28,751 bases of DNA, taken from positions 1 to 28,751 of the IMG/VR virus record IMGVR_UViG_3300046167_000171; one strand, given 5' to 3'. The stretch is from a virus. The notes beneath the pieces are model-generated. The model was not told where the DNA came from. It made no database searches and saw nothing but the letters and a program-made list of their open reading frames with translations. This document shows, piece by piece, positions 1-8,148 of the stretch (the first letter of the stretch is position 1; each line of letters starts with the position of its first letter). The translations under genes and the position numbers were made by a program.

Positions 1-50
1 ATCACTTTTCACAAAAAAGAAAAAATTATTCAAAACATAAGAAAAACTTA

Positions 51-84
51 TTGACAGTCTATGCAAATGAGATTCAATCTCAAT
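51..84 (+). promoter_or_regulatory. Putative late promoter with an overlapping palindromic operator
   Basis: A perfect -35 hexamer TTGACA lies at 51-56. With a 16-base spacer a weak -10 (TTCAAT, 4 of 6 matches) falls at 73-78. A perfect 7-1-7 palindrome, TGAGATTCAATCTCA, covers 68-82 and so sits on the -10. The shape resembles Fur-family operators (TGATAATNATTATCA or TGAGAATNATTCTCA types). This is the only clear promoter-like sequence ahead of the rightward late genes in the window. The -10 is weak and the promoter is inferred. Confidence 0.4.
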
Positions 85-195
85 AAATACTAAATGATAT
101 TGCGACTCAGTCTCATTTTTTTGATGGGGGGTGGGGAGTCAAGACACACACACAGTCGTATACATATATACATATATCAGCCCTTAAAAAAATTT
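85..195 (+). other. Low-complexity leader upstream of the small terminase gene
   Basis: This non-coding stretch holds a GACTCAGTC palindrome (104-112), a T-run, a G-rich block (GGGGGGTGGGG), an ACACACAC run and a TATACATATATACATATAT run. GACTC and GAGTC copies flank the T-run and G-rich block and could pair. No gene is supported: an upstream ATG at 94 is in frame with the terminase gene, but it would add a peptide encoded by these simple repeats. A packaging (cos/pac) site often lies beside the small terminase gene, but nothing here proves one. Confidence 0.35.
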
Positions 196-739
196 ATGCC
201 TCAAAAGCCCACAGACGACGAACTCGAACTCAAATCGAGCATACAAGAAGCCATCAAGGAGATAGCCGCCGACAAGGAGTTACAGAAGGTCAAGAGCTTG
301 TCTCGCCACAATCCTATGAAGGTCGCGGAGATATTGTACTTGTACAGCATCGGGAAAAGCCAGACGCAGATCGTCAAGAAGTACAACATACAACGCTCTA
401 CGGTGATACAAGTGCTAGTTGATTACGCCGACCACTTGGGACAATTGCGGGACGTAGCTGGTAAAATCGCGGCGAAGAACTATATGCAACTGAGTTCCTT
501 GGAGGAGGACCTAGTGGATAAGGTACGTGACAGATTGGAGAATGACCCAGAGATGGAAGGTCAGCTTCAGAGACCTCAAGGAGTTGTCTATAGCAAAGGC
601 TAACGCATTCCGGGAGACTATGACCACTAGAGGAGAGGCTACGAGCATATCGGAGGAGCGTAAGGTAATCACCCAAGAGGACTACGAGGATACCCTCAAG
701 GCAGCCAAGGAGCGTCTGGAGGCAATGAAACGAGGTTGA
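196..739 (+). CDS. Terminase small subunit (frame interrupted by +1 base near 562)
   Basis: Probable small terminase, the DNA-recognition subunit that marks phage DNA for packaging. The first frame gives a charged N-terminus and then a helix-turn-helix (around residues 40-80, with IGKSQTQIVKKYNIQRSTV), typical of TerS. That frame runs into a stop at 601-603. The second frame (through 739) continues the same helical protein (FRDLKELSIAKANAFRE, then a coiled-coil tail ending in KERLEAMKRG). Removing one base at about 562, in the context GGT-C-AGC, joins them into about 180 residues, a normal TerS length. ATG 196 is chosen over the in-frame ATG 94 because the extra codons come from simple repeats. 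It lies directly upstream of the large terminase region. The call rests on the HTH and the position; the interruption may be a sequencing error or a real mutation. Confidence 0.7.
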
Positions 740-769
740 CGATGCGGAGATAATTGAAGGAGTCAGACA

Positions 770-1021
770 ATGATTGATGAAGATTACGATGACCTCTTTG
801 ACCGCATCCGAGGAAACCTCGGCGAGCATTTTAGTAACTATATGTTTATAGTTATGGATGATGACGGAGATTTATTCTATGATTATACTAACCATAGGGT
901 AGGACGTATGCTTATCAGTGAAACCAAAGCAGATATGGACGGGGACTTAGATGCCTTGGACATAGTGTGGGACGCTGAAGCCGAAGAAGAGGAGGAAGCA
1001 GATGGAACTGACATTTTCTAG
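770..1021 (+). CDS. Small acidic protein between the terminase genes
   Basis: An 83-residue, strongly acidic protein of unknown function. It starts after a good ribosome-binding site (AAGGAG at 757-762) and ends in a Glu/Asp-rich tail (EAEEEEEADGTD). Its 3' end overlaps the start of the large terminase gene by 20 bases, so the two are probably translationally coupled. The central segment (FIVMDDDGDLFYDYTN) looks like a compact alpha/beta fold with an Asp cluster, but I cannot assign a family. Its place between the small and large terminase genes suggests a packaging accessory role, which is inference only. Unlike its neighbours, its frame is uninterrupted. Confidence 0.75.
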   Translation: MIDEDYDDLFDRIRGNLGEHFSNYMFIVMDDDGDLFYDYTNHRVGRMLISETKADMDGDLDALDIVWDAEAEEEEEADGTDIF

Positions 1022-2662
1022 GCATCCTTTCTTAGTACCTCCTACGGACGAGGAGATTGTTCTCTTAGCAGAGAAGGACCCAAAGTTACTAGAGGCTTTG
1101 TACCAAGCCCACGAGGGTAGGATACAAGCAGCTGAGGAAGATCCCTATACGATACGGTTTTGATTTAGCCGGATGGGAGAGAATGAGAACCAGTCTCAAT
1201 AAGCAGAACGAGTGCTTAGTTCTCGGCGGAAATAGAAGTGGTAAGACCACTGGGTGTGCGAAGATGGTTATGCAAGCCGTTATGGAGAACAATAACGGAC
1301 ACATAGTGTGCTTCAGTCAAAACGCAGATACTTCCGTGAAGGTACAGCAAGCGGCGATATGGGAGATGATGCCTAAGGAGTTCAAGCGAAAGACGAAGAG
1401 CGTAGATGGTTACATCAACTTCTCTATGCAGAATGGATTCACTGGGAGTTCGTTCATCTTCCCAGATACTAAGACACGTGTAGACTTCAAGACTTATACG
1501 CAGTACAGCAACAATCAGACGATTTTGGAGGGTTTCGAGTTCGGCTTCAAGAAGCCTAGTGGCTTGAACCTAGGTGCGTGGTTGGACGAATACTTGGGAG
1601 ATGCGGCGTTGGTAAACACTTACGATTTAGATTAGCTACCAGAGATGCTAAGATGGTGATTGGATTTACGCCGATTGATGGGTACACACCTTTTCATATC
1701 TGAGTACCTCAAGGGTGCCGAGACTTTACAGACTAGAGAAGCGGAGCTACTCAAGAACAAGAAGCTACCTATAGAGCAGTACAGTCCAGACAGAGATGCC
1801 GGGGTTGTGTATCTCCATTCGGACGAGAACCCCTTCGGCGGTTACGAACGTATAGCGAAAGACCTTCGAGGTCAGCCCAGAGGAGGAGATTATGGTTCGT
1901 GCTTACGGTATGCCCGTGAAGTCAATGACAAGTCTGCTACCATTATTTAACACAGAAGTAAATGTATTATCCGAAGTACCCAATAAATACGGAAGACAAT
2001 TTCCAGACATCACTGATAAGTCCAACTATAGTTGTTATCAAGTGGTCGACCCAGCCGGAGCAAGAAACTATGTTGCAATCTGGGCTGGAGTTGATAGAGA
2101 TAATAACGTCTTTATTAGACGAGAGTTCCCCGACCGTGATTCATACGGAGAGTGGGCAATTTTTGGCGATCCAAAGTGGAGATTCGGACCAGCCGCGAAA
2201 AAGGTGGGGTACAACGTAGAGGGCTACGTAGAGCTCTTCAAGGAAATAGAGGACGAGTTAGGGATAGAGGTAACGGAGAGAATCGGGGACTCCAGATACT
2301 TTGCTAGAGAGAATGAGAACAATGATGATTTGTTCACAGCCTTCTATGACTTTGGTATGAACTTCATTCCCAGTGACGGACGCACAGAGGAGTTAGGGAT
2401 CACTGCGTTGGACGAGTGGTTCAGTTACAACCCTAATGTACCAATAGATGAAGCCAACAAGCCTATGTGTTATATACACAAGGACTGCGGCAACTTAATA
2501 GATTCTTTAATTAATTACAACTCTAACGGAAAGATGGACGAACCCCTCAAGGACTTCTTTGATGTTATACGTTACTTACGTATGGCTAATTCCGGCGATG
2601 GTCCCGACCACATTGACGCTAGAGATTATCAAACTATAACATACACAAAAGGAGGCTACTAA
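1002..2662 (+). CDS. Terminase large subunit (ATPase/nuclease), four frame interruptions
   Basis: DNA-packaging motor: an N-terminal ATPase and a C-terminal RNase H-like nuclease. The start at ATG 1002 is supported by GGAGG at 991-995. Read as deposited the gene is broken. Four single-base corrections restore one protein of 552 residues: remove a base near 1149, add one near 1620, remove one T of the run 1691-1694, and remove one base near 1873. The repaired protein has Walker A GGNRSGKTT (about residues 75-83), Walker B-type AWLDEY (about 192-197), the motor motif GFTPIDGYTPF, and acidic nuclease positions in VVDPAGARNY, ERIGDSRYF and KDFFDVIRYL. The length fits the family. The last piece (from about 1874 to 2662) is open without interruption. 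Either the sequence here has errors or the gene is inactive; a programmed event would not need four shifts. Confidence 0.85.
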
Positions 2663-2663
2663 A

Positions 2664-3044
2664 ATGCCAAAGAAGAAATTAACAGCACTAGCAGAAGAAT
2701 ACGGCATACCTTTCGAGGAAGCCCTAGATTTAGTTTTCAAAGAACTAGAGGAAGATATGGTTACCGGAAGAGGTAAGAACACTTGGATTAACGACGACGG
2801 ACAGAGAGTCCTAGATGAGTTCATCTCTATGCCAGTCCTTTACAGAGGACCGGTGTTAAGTGAAGCCCCGAACCCTAGTTACATTATGGTTTACGTAAAG
2901 GAACTATCTAAGAAAGTTCCAGTAAAGATACCACTAAGGTACAAGGGAGCATTCCCTAAAGGGAAGGTTGTATACCTCGAAGCTGACAACAGCACAGACA
3001 ACCCTAAGTACAACTGGGTGAAGACACCTCAGAGGACTTACTAA
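2664..3044 (+). CDS. Small protein between large terminase and portal, function unknown
   Basis: A 126-residue protein starting 1 base after the large terminase stop, with an excellent Shine-Dalgarno (GGAGG at 2651-2655, 8 bases from ATG). The first 55 residues look helical and resemble a small winged or HTH-like unit (LTALAEEYGIPFEEALDLVF). The remainder is a beta-rich basic segment (VPVKIPLRYKGAFPKGKVVYLEA). I do not recognise the family. In podovirus-like genomes small genes here are often accessory to packaging or the head portal vertex. The position and the tight coupling to the terminase support a structural or packaging role, but the sequence does not prove one. Confidence 0.75.
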   Translation: MPKKKLTALAEEYGIPFEEALDLVFKELEEDMVTGRGKNTWINDDGQRVLDEFISMPVLYRGPVLSEAPNPSYIMVYVKELSKKVPVKIPLRYKGAFPKGKVVYLEADNSTDNPKYNWVKTPQRTY

Positions 3045-3045
3045 G

Positions 3046-3066
3046 TTGATACATATGATATTATAT
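3046..3066 (+). promoter_or_regulatory. Copy 1 of motif TTGAYAC-N6-TAWWATAY (before portal gene)
   Basis: Reads TTGATAC, six bases, TATTATAT, beginning just after the stop of the preceding gene and ending 10 bases before the portal ATG. The same spaced motif occurs before the scaffold gene (5916-5936) and before a connector-region gene (9392-9412). The spacing is far too short for an ordinary sigma-70 -35/-10 pair, so it may be a special late promoter or other signal. No Shine-Dalgarno precedes the portal ATG. Confidence 0.4.
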
Positions 3067-3076
3067 TAAATAAACT

Positions 3077-5146
3077 ATGCAAAGTGACTCAATTTCAGAA
3101 GCCCTTACTTACGTAGGGAAAGAGCCCGATATTAAAACTTTACGCTACGCCTATGACGAAACCGTTATAGAACTAGAAGCGTATTTCGATCTGTGCCGTA
3201 CAAGCTACGATGACAGACGTAATTGGTGGGCTGGTAAAAGCCGTGACCACAGAAAGCACGGAGCTGATGCATTCCCTTGGGAAGGTGCTGCTGATATGGA
3301 GGCACACACTATCGATGAAAGGATTACTCGTCTTGTATCTCTGTTTATGTCTTCTCTTAATCGTTCTAATGTAAGAGCGTTTCCGGTTGAGAGTACAGAC
3401 ATTCCAAGAAGTAAAGTAGTATCTAGTTTCTTGAAGTGGATGGTATCAAGTGGATACATTCCTAGATTCAAGAAAGAGATGGAACTCGGTGCTAATTATT
3501 TATTAGAGCGAGGTATCTTGATTACTTACGTAGGCTGGCACAGAGAGGACCGTAGATTCTTACAGCGTTTAGACCTTAATCAGATTGCTCAGATTGCCCC
3601 AGAGGTTGTTGAGCTCATAGCTGGTGGAGAGAACGATGACGAGTTAGTAGCTTTGTTGGAAGCAACATTTCCGGGAGTTACCAAGAAAAGAGCTAAGAAA
3701 GCTCTCAAGGATTTACGCAAGAACGGCGAAGCCGAGTTACCTATAGTTCGTAGACAAGTAGATGCCCCAGAGGTAAAGACACTTGCACCGGACGGAGACT
3801 TCTTCTTCCCTCCTTACGTTACGGACCCACAGCGTGCACCGTACTGTTTTTGGAAAACTTATTACACAGCTCAAGAGCTAGAGAATAAAGTAATCACGGA
3901 TGGATGGGATGAGGACTTCGTAGAAACGATGATAGACAAATATCGCGGAGTAAACATTGATAGCATCGAGAGAGAGCAAGAAGGACGTAGAAGTACATCC
4001 TTAACTGATAATGCTTACGAAGCAAATGAGTTAATTGAAATCGTGTACGGATACCAACGATTGATTGATCCCGAAGATGGTTCCGAGGGTATTTACTGCA
4101 CAGTCTTCCACAAGGAGTACAGTGAAGGCTACGCTAAGTTCGAGCTATTGAACGGTTACGAAGATTATCCAGTAATAGTAACAAAACTTTCTGAAGATAG
4201 TAAGAGGCTCTATGATACTCAAACTATTCCAGACATCCTTCGCGGCATTCAGAATCAAGTAAAAGTAGAAAGGGACTCACGTATTGATAGAAACAGTCTA
4301 GCCACTCTACCTCCGATTCTTCACCCAGTTGGTCAAGCACCAACAGATTGGGGTCCCGGAAGGATGATACCTTACCGCCGAAAGGGAGACTTGGACTTTG
4401 CTCCAACTCCTCCTTCACCAGTTGGTTCCATTGAAATAGAAAAGACAATGGAAGCACAAGCGGACAGACTTTGTGGATTGGATGAAACATCTCAGATCTC
4501 TCAAGTGCGTAAACAATTCTTAGTTGATAAGTTCCTTCAGCACTCCGCAGAGGTTTTACAGATGTGTTATAAATGCTTCCAGCGGTTTGGACCGGACTCA
4601 GTTTTCTTTAGAGTTACCGGATCGCCAGACCCCGTAGCTTTCAACAAGGGTAACCCAGATGAGAACTACGACATAATGATTTCATATGATGTCCTCAATT
4701 CGGATCCAGAGACTCAAGAGAAGAAACTTAATCAAATGGTTGCTCTCACGCAACTGGACCGCAGTGGTCGTATTAACATTGATAGCTTGCTTGATGCGGC
4801 TGCTAACAGCATTGATCCGGTACTCGCGGATCGCGTGCTACAACCTACAGAAGCAGCTCAAGAACAAGTTGTACGACAAGTAACAGATGACCTCGCTAAA
4901 ATATATGCTGGTATCGAAATGCCGGCACGTCCTAACGGTGCTCAAATTGCTCTTACTGTTATCCAGCAGTATACATCTCAACCAGATGTTACACAGCGAG
5001 CACAAGAAGATGAAGCATTCAGAGCACGTCTTGAGAAGTACGCTGGTCAGTACACCTTCCAAATGCAGCAAGCACAAAACGCCCAAATTGGTAGAGTCGG
5101 TACAGAGCCGGCTAAGATGGGAAACATTAACACACAAGAAATGTAA
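3077..5146 (+). CDS. Portal protein
   Basis: A 689-residue portal (head-tail connector) protein, which forms the dodecameric ring through which DNA enters and leaves. The long helical N-terminus carries the characteristic portal patch of Trp/Pro/Gly residues (DAFPWEGAADMEAHTIDERI, about residues 63-82) and then the hydrophobic helices that follow it in portals of this class. The centre has the usual loop and stem regions (ILHPVGQAPTDWGPGRMIPY), and the C-terminus is a Gln-rich helix (QMQQAQNAQ), a possible barrel segment. Length and location right after the terminase genes agree. No Shine-Dalgarno is visible; the start is the first ATG after the motif at 3046-3066. The reading frame is intact, in contrast to the adjacent terminase genes. 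Confidence 0.9.
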   Translation: MQSDSISEALTYVGKEPDIKTLRYAYDETVIELEAYFDLCRTSYDDRRNWWAGKSRDHRKHGADAFPWEGAADMEAHTIDERITRLVSLFMSSLNRSNVRAFPVESTDIPRSKVVSSFLKWMVSSGYIPRFKKEMELGANYLLERGILITYVGWHREDRRFLQRLDLNQIAQIAPEVVELIAGGENDDELVALLEATFPGVTKKRAKKALKDLRKNGEAELPIVRRQVDAPEVKTLAPDGDFFFPPYVTDPQRAPYCFWKTYYTAQELENKVITDGWDEDFVETMIDKYRGVNIDSIEREQEGRRSTSLTDNAYEANELIEIVYGYQRLIDPEDGSEGIYCTVFHKEYSEGYAKFELLNGYEDYPVIVTKLSEDSKRLYDTQTIPDILRGIQNQVKVERDSRIDRNSLATLPPILHPVGQAPTDWGPGRMIPYRRKGDLDFAPTPPSPVGSIEIEKTMEAQADRLCGLDETSQISQVRKQFLVDKFLQHSAEVLQMCYKCFQRFGPDSVFFRVTGSPDPVAFNKGNPDENYDIMISYDVLNSDPETQEKKLNQMVALTQLDRSGRINIDSLLDAAANSIDPVLADRVLQPTEAAQEQVVRQVTDDLAKIYAGIEMPARPNGAQIALTVIQQYTSQPDVTQRAQEDEAFRARLEKYAGQYTFQMQQAQNAQIGRVGTEPAKMGNINTQEM

Positions 5147-5147
5147 T

Positions 5148-5705
5148 ATGAATAGTTTAGAAGAAGTAATGCTTGGAGTAGTAACCGAGCCATCTGACAA
5201 TATATTACCTTCTAGTTTACCCCAAGGTAAAATACTAGGTTCTAAAAAACCAAAGGGTGAACCTATGTTTGATTCATTTCTTAGTGCAGCTACAAAATAT
5301 TTTGGAGATGATCCCGCTGTACTAGCTGGTCTTACTGGTAACGCTGCTGTAGAAAGTGCTTACAGCTTTGACCCCGCTCAAAAGCAAATCGGCGGAGGTA
5401 ATGGTTACGGAGTTTATCAATTCGATTTTCATAGACCCTATTATAACACATTTCTTAAAGAAAACAACCTTAAAGATAATGTCGATTCTCAAAACAAATA
5501 TGTTTACGAAAACATTTATGGAGATCTTCAAAATATTGTCGGCGAAGGGAACGCTAAAGCTCTTCAAGAAGCATTTAAAAGTGGAGATCCACAACTAATA
5601 AACGAAACATTTAGAACTAAATTTTTAAAACCCAAAAAGGAAAAAGCTCACACAGATAGACGTGCAGCTCAAACAGATTTTTATTTTAACAAATTCACTA
5701 AATGA
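5148..5705 (+). CDS. Phage-type lysozyme (peptidoglycan hydrolase), tail lysozyme-like
   Basis: A 185-residue enzyme resembling the phage tail lysozyme family (Phage_lysozyme2, PF18013). The central segment has the family pattern: a helix with LTGNAAVES, where Glu69 is the likely catalytic acid, then a Gly-rich loop and GGGNGYGVYQFDFHR. The following helices (residues 100-185) end in a lysine-rich tail. There is no signal peptide or membrane segment, so it needs a holin or is carried in the virion. ATG 5148 is chosen because it follows the portal stop by one base; the frame is open further upstream but only within the portal gene. Met40, just before the domain, is another possible start. It is the only peptidoglycan hydrolase I see in the window, so it could serve as endolysin, as a virion enzyme that opens the wall at entry, or as both. 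Confidence 0.75.
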   Translation: MNSLEEVMLGVVTEPSDNILPSSLPQGKILGSKKPKGEPMFDSFLSAATKYFGDDPAVLAGLTGNAAVESAYSFDPAQKQIGGGNGYGVYQFDFHRPYYNTFLKENNLKDNVDSQNKYVYENIYGDLQNIVGEGNAKALQEAFKSGDPQLINETFRTKFLKPKKEKAHTDRRAAQTDFYFNKFTK

Positions 5706-5926
5706 GTTTAGAAAAGGACTTACAATCACTAGGTAATCACGAGCACTTTGCTCGATTCCTAAAAGTAGTAGCAGAGCTTCGTGAAGAAACCATTGAAGAG
5801 CTACATAACGCAAGCAACGAACAGATACAACAAATATCTGGACGCATTCTGACATACGATCAGATACTACAAATGTGCGACTGGAGGAAACTCCAAGTTC
5901 GTTTTTCAGATAGGCTTGATACATAA
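5702..5926 (+). CDS. Small helical protein between lysozyme and scaffold genes
   Basis: A 74-residue, all-helical protein (SLEKDLQSLGNHEHFARFLK; ISGRILTYDQILQMCDW). Its ATG overlaps the lysozyme stop by 4 bases (ATGA), so translation is probably coupled. Short proteins of this character, with a gRilTYdqiL segment, are common between portal and scaffold genes of marine podovirus-like phages, and I read this as one of them. No function is established that I can name; assembly or head-connector accessory is the best inference. The stop codon lies inside the second copy of the 21-base motif (5916-5936), so the regulatory motif and the end of this gene share bases. Confidence 0.75.
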   Translation: MSLEKDLQSLGNHEHFARFLKVVAELREETIEELHNASNEQIQQISGRILTYDQILQMCDWRKLQVRFSDRLDT

Positions 5927-5936
5927 GTTATAATAC
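5916..5936 (+). promoter_or_regulatory. Copy 2 of motif TTGAYAC-N6-TAWWATAY (before scaffold gene)
   Basis: Reads TTGATAC, six bases, TATAATAC. It overlaps the stop of the preceding gene and lies 39 bases before the scaffold ATG. The TATAAT at 5929-5934 is a perfect -10 consensus; the best ordinary -35 (TTCAGA at 5905-5910, 18-base spacer) is weak. Downstream, a short CGCC/GGCG hairpin (5943-5957) and AGGAG (5961-5965) precede the start codon. Confidence 0.45.
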
Positions 5937-5975
5937 ATTTATCGCCATCGCTCGGCGTTAAGGAGTGCAAACATT

Positions 5976-7058
5976 ATGTCAAACGAAATCACAGAGGGAG
6001 TCGCTGAACCCTCAACCGAAACAACAGCGTCACAGTCAAATATGTCAGCAGCGGATTTTGTAAACCGCCGCTTGGGGCAACAGAATGAGGAAACTCAAGA
6101 AGTGGCTCCACCAGTTGAAGCAACAGATGAAGTAACAGAAGAAACCTTGGTCGAGAGTCCAGAGGTAGAAGCAAGTGAAGAAATCGTTGCTGAACAAACT
6201 GAAGAACCGGAAGGTTCCGAAGATGTTCTTTCACAGTTAGATCTAGATGATATGTCCGAAGACGATCTTCGAGAATTATCCGAAAAGCTAGGAAGTAGAG
6301 CAGTCGCTAGATTCGGTGAGCTCACAGCAAAACGTAAAGCTGCTGAAGCAAAGCTGAAAAAGATGGAAGCTCAACTGCAAAATAATAATCCATTAGAAAC
6401 TCAAGAAGTAGCCAATAATCCTTACGCATCAGTAGATACAGTACAAGGATTACAAGAAAAGGCGAAGGAAGTAACAGATGTCATAGAATGGGCAGAGGAA
6501 ACATTATTCAATGCAGATGGCTACGGACCCGAAGATGTAGTAACGGAAGTTGAAGGCAAGGAATTAACTAAGTCAGATGTGCGTAAGAGTTTACTCAACG
6601 CTCGTAAGGCTCGTGATAAGTACCTACCAGCTCAACTACAAACAGTTCAAAGAGTACAGCAGTCACATCAGCTCAAAGAAGCCTTTGATGTACAAGCCGA
6701 AAAGGATTTGAACTGGTTACAAGGAGACGACAATGACGTACGCAAAAGCTACGAAGCTATGATTGGAGATCCTAGATTCAATTCACTACGAGAAAAAGCA
6801 GATCCAGAAGTTGCAGCTCAACTTAACTATCTGATGGCTCACGCAGCGAATAGTATTTATGGACGTAAACCAGTCAAGGAAGCTCCGAAGTCAGCTACGT
6901 TGACACCTCCGAAAGCAGCAATATCTGCCGGAGCATCATCAGATAAAGGTGTGAATAAGTCCGTTAAGGCACTTAAAGACCTTAACCAACGGTTTAGACA
7001 TTCTGGCAACAAGAGTGATTTTGTAACTCTCAGAACACAACAACTTAAAAATCGTTAA
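5976..7058 (+). CDS. Scaffolding / capsid assembly protein
   Basis: A 360-residue protein placed directly before the major capsid gene, the usual position of the scaffold that guides procapsid assembly and later leaves. The N-terminal third is very acidic and low in complexity (many Glu, Thr, Val), with MSAADFVNRRLGQQ near residues 24-37. The middle is a long charged coiled coil (RAVARFGELTAKRKAAEAKL). The C-terminus is basic (KSVKALKDLNQRFRHSGNKS), as expected for the capsid-binding end of a scaffold. The start has a good ribosome-binding site (AGGAG at 5961-5965). Scaffold sequences diverge fast, so the call rests on composition, helicity and position. Confidence 0.8.
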   Translation: MSNEITEGVAEPSTETTASQSNMSAADFVNRRLGQQNEETQEVAPPVEATDEVTEETLVESPEVEASEEIVAEQTEEPEGSEDVLSQLDLDDMSEDDLRELSEKLGSRAVARFGELTAKRKAAEAKLKKMEAQLQNNNPLETQEVANNPYASVDTVQGLQEKAKEVTDVIEWAEETLFNADGYGPEDVVTEVEGKELTKSDVRKSLLNARKARDKYLPAQLQTVQRVQQSHQLKEAFDVQAEKDLNWLQGDDNDVRKSYEAMIGDPRFNSLREKADPEVAAQLNYLMAHAANSIYGRKPVKEAPKSATLTPPKAAISAGASSDKGVNKSVKALKDLNQRFRHSGNKSDFVTLRTQQLKNR

Positions 7059-7083
7059 ACACAAACGCAACCCATAAAACACT

Positions 7084-8085
7084 ATGGCATTCTCAAATAC
7101 ATATGATATAACAAATCCGGGATCGGCGGTTTCTAACAGAGAAGACTTGACAGATGTCTTGACAATTCTTGCTCCAGAAGAAACTCCAATCCTTTCCTCT
7201 GCTTCAAAGCAGAAAGCAAACGCTACATTCGTAGAGTGGACAGTAGACGCATTAGCTACTCCATCAACAGCCGGTATCGGTGAAGGTGATGACGTAGGTA
7301 CATTTACGGACCAGTTCGCTGGACGTGCACGTCTCGGTAACTACGTTCAGAAGTTCCGCCGCGACTACCAAGTATCTGACCTACAAGAAGCAGTTGATTC
7401 AGTCGGACCAGCTAAGATTGCTCAAGCAGAAGCTAAAGCAATTCGTGAGCTTAAACGCGACATCGAAGCAACTCTTGCTTCAGCTAATGACCGCCAAGCA
7501 GAAGATGGAACAAATCCGTACAAGCTTCGTGGTTTAGGTGACTGGTTAGATTCTGCTGGACCTTCAGACGTTCCAGCTGGATTCCGTACACCCGCTGACA
7601 GCATCTACACAACTACAGAAGCTGGATCTACAGCATTCAGTGAATCAACATTGAACGACATCATCGCTTCTATGTTCAAGGAAACTGGTTCAGTCAACGA
7701 CATTATGTTAGTTGCTGACACTAAATTACGCCGCGTTATCAGTGATTTCGCTCGTGTAACTGCTTCAGCCACAAACAATGTTCGTTCCGTAAACTATGAC
7801 GGTGGAGCTGGTGAAATCAAACTTACTGTTGATTTATACCAATCAGACCACGGTATCGTTTCTATCGTAAACGGTAACCCGGACTGTATGCCAGACTTCG
7901 GTTCATCTGCTGGTGAAGCTGGATACTTAATCAACCCAGAATACGTTGGTATTCACGAGTTAATCCCAATGGGATCAACACGTCTACCTAACCAAGGTGG
8001 TGGTGAGCGTGGCTACGTGGATTGTGCTCTTACATTAGGAGTATATCACCCACAAGCACACGGTGTTATCCAAGGAACTGCTTAA
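7084..8085 (+). CDS. Major capsid protein, SU10-like (DUF5309 type)
   Basis: A 333-residue capsid shell protein. The N-terminus (NREDLTDVLTILAPEETPIL) and the following segments FVEWTVDAL and YVQKFRRDYQVSDLQEAV are the hallmarks of the SU10-type major capsid family (HK97 fold). The later GLGDWLD, the acidic helix FSESTLNDIIASMFKETG and the C-terminal GGERGYVDCALTLGVYHP agree. Codon use looks biased, as expected for a highly expressed gene. There is no Shine-Dalgarno before the ATG; the leader is A/C-rich. A strong terminator follows at 8097-8134, so capsid transcripts probably end there in large part. A single capsid gene of normal length with no decoration domain attached. Confidence 0.92.
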   Translation: MAFSNTYDITNPGSAVSNREDLTDVLTILAPEETPILSSASKQKANATFVEWTVDALATPSTAGIGEGDDVGTFTDQFAGRARLGNYVQKFRRDYQVSDLQEAVDSVGPAKIAQAEAKAIRELKRDIEATLASANDRQAEDGTNPYKLRGLGDWLDSAGPSDVPAGFRTPADSIYTTTEAGSTAFSESTLNDIIASMFKETGSVNDIMLVADTKLRRVISDFARVTASATNNVRSVNYDGGAGEIKLTVDLYQSDHGIVSIVNGNPDCMPDFGSSAGEAGYLINPEYVGIHELIPMGSTRLPNQGGGERGYVDCALTLGVYHPQAHGVIQGTA

Positions 8086-8096
8086 TCCTTATATTC

Positions 8097-8134
8097 GGTA
8101 CGGGGGGCGAAAGCCCCCTATACCTTTTCTTTTT
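8097..8134 (+). terminator. Rho-independent terminator after the capsid gene
   Basis: A perfect six-pair GGGGGC/GCCCCC stem (8103-8108 with 8113-8118) is closed by a GAAA tetraloop. It is extended by a G-U pair, one mismatch and four outer pairs (GGTA/TACC), then followed by TTTTCTTTTT. It lies 11 bases after the capsid stop and is the strongest terminator in the window. Confidence 0.93.
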
Positions 8135-8148
8135 AACTTAAAACTATT

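Noticed and set aside
94-195. N-terminal extension of the small terminase from ATG 94
   Set aside because: The added codons come from simple repeats (G-run, ACAC, TATACATA) and give an untypical peptide; ATG 196 gives a normal terminase start.
562-1873. Programmed ribosomal frameshifting in the terminase genes
   Set aside because: It would need five separate events of both signs in neighbouring genes; no slippery site with a downstream structure is evident at them.
3205-5594. Several 80-120-residue - strand frames opposite portal and lysozyme genes
   Set aside because: All lie antisense to well supported genes, lack start signals and have no recognisable motifs.
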